DNA of 6,669 bases. It comes from Sphingomonadales bacterium UBA6171. GTDB taxonomy: Bacteria > Pseudomonadota > Alphaproteobacteria > Sphingomonadales > Sphingomonadaceae. The notes under the pieces were generated by a model. That model was not told where the DNA came from, did not search any database, and saw only the letters and a list, made by a program, of their open reading frames with translations. Where the stretch lies: positions 2,410-9,078 of the forward strand of contig DITZ01000031.1 of assembly GCA_002422985.1 (NCBI GenBank). The letters are read 5' to 3'. The position numbers and the translations under genes are program-made. Below are positions 6,377-6,669 of this stretch, in pieces (positions within the stretch are counted from its first letter, which is position 1; every line of letters starts with the position of its first letter).

Positions 6377-6511
6377 GGGGGCGGCTTGGATCAGGGCTAG
6401 CGCGGTCGAGAGGCCGCAGACAGGTTGCCGGCACCGTTCCGAGAAACCCTTATCAGCCCTCCCGCTGTCCGGCTCTGTCGCCGGGCGGCCGGTTATCCAT
6501 TCTGGAGATTT
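6377..6511 (+). promoter_or_regulatory. Non-coding leader/promoter region of the DEAD-box helicase gene
   Basis: A 135-bp gap between the hydrolase stop and the helicase start, the longest non-coding stretch in the window. It holds a good ribosome binding site, TGGAGA with GGAG at 6504-6507, four bases before the ATG. A possible but poor promoter is TTGCCG (6425-6430) with TATCAG (6451-6456) at a 20-bp spacing. The inverted repeat GCGGCTT (6381-6387) / AGGCCGC (6412-6418) could form a 7-bp stem with one G-T pair and a long loop. It lacks a T-run, so I do not call it a terminator. I see no open reading frame in it with gene-like features. Confidence 0.4.
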
Positions 6512-6669
6512 ATGAGCTTCGCAGACCTTCACTCGCCACTGGCGACGGCCCTTGCCGCGCGCGGTTATTCCGAGCCCACCCCCGTTCAGGCCGCCGTTCT
6601 GGAAGCCGAAACCACGCAGGACATGATCGTCTCCGCCCAGACCGGTTCCGGCAAGACGGTGGCCTTCGG
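6512..6669 (+). CDS. DEAD/DEAH-box RNA helicase, N-terminal part, cut by window end
   Basis: The first 52 codons of an ATP-dependent RNA helicase. MSFADLHSPLATALAARGY ends in the Q-motif SEPTPVQAAVL (20-30), with upstream aromatic F3 and the conserved Q26 that contacts adenine. Motif I (Walker A) follows as AQTGSGKT (42-49), which binds ATP phosphates. The DEAD motif and helicase C-terminal domain lie beyond the window. The wording VSAQTGSGKTVAF is like the large DeaD-type helicases of sphingomonads, which unwind structured RNA during ribosome assembly and cold growth. The subfamily cannot be settled from this fragment. The ATG at 6512 is supported by the GGAG site at 6504-6507 and by the Q-motif distance. 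It is probably transcribed from its own promoter in the preceding 135-bp gap. Confidence 0.92.
   Translation, partial: MSFADLHSPLATALAARGYSEPTPVQAAVLEAETTQDMIVSAQTGSGKTVAF

Noticed and set aside
6381..6418. Possible terminator hairpin after the exported hydrolase
   Set aside because: The 7-bp stem has a loop of more than 20 bases and no T-run follows, so intrinsic termination is not supported.
5138..6532. 464-codon open frame on the minus strand opposite the cation exporter and exported hydrolase
   Set aside because: It spans two well-supported genes and the helicase leader, has low-complexity composition and no family motif, so it is a shadow frame.

Overview
The window is strongly GC-rich, densely packed chromosomal DNA. 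The C-terminal RpoC sequence, the GC-biased codon use and the style of the neighbouring proteins suggest an alphaproteobacterium, most likely in the Sphingomonadales. That placement is inferred from protein resemblance, not from a search.

Layout from left to right. Bases 1-762 are the 3' end of rpoC (RNA polymerase beta' subunit) on the + strand, closed by a strong intrinsic terminator at 785-815. A 125-bp gap follows and also holds a REP-like palindrome (847-862). Converging on it from the right is a tightly packed four-gene minus-strand operon (4863 down to 888). In transcription order it encodes an acyl-CoA thioesterase II (tesB), a membrane-anchored alpha/beta hydrolase, an AGCS-family sodium/amino-acid symporter and an OsmC-family protein. 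The first two junctions are 4-bp ATGA stop/start overlaps, and the last is a 6-bp gap.

A 65-bp divergent intergenic region (4864-4928) separates this operon from a two-gene + strand unit. That unit encodes a GDT1/TMEM165/UPF0016 membrane protein (predicted Mn2+ or other divalent cation exporter) and, overlapping it by ATGA, a predicted exported alpha/beta hydrolase. A 135-bp non-coding stretch leads to the start of a DEAD-box RNA helicase, which runs off the right edge.

The window contains no tRNA, rRNA, CRISPR array, insertion sequence or phage gene that I can see. All six complete genes fall into recognisable families, and I found no convincing evidence of a new biological system. The points most worth a second look are the conservation of the thioesterase-hydrolase-symporter-OsmC operon, the cation exporter-hydrolase pair, the nearly leaderless divergent starts and the REP-like palindrome. 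The long antisense reading frames opposite the hydrolase genes are best explained as GC-rich shadows.
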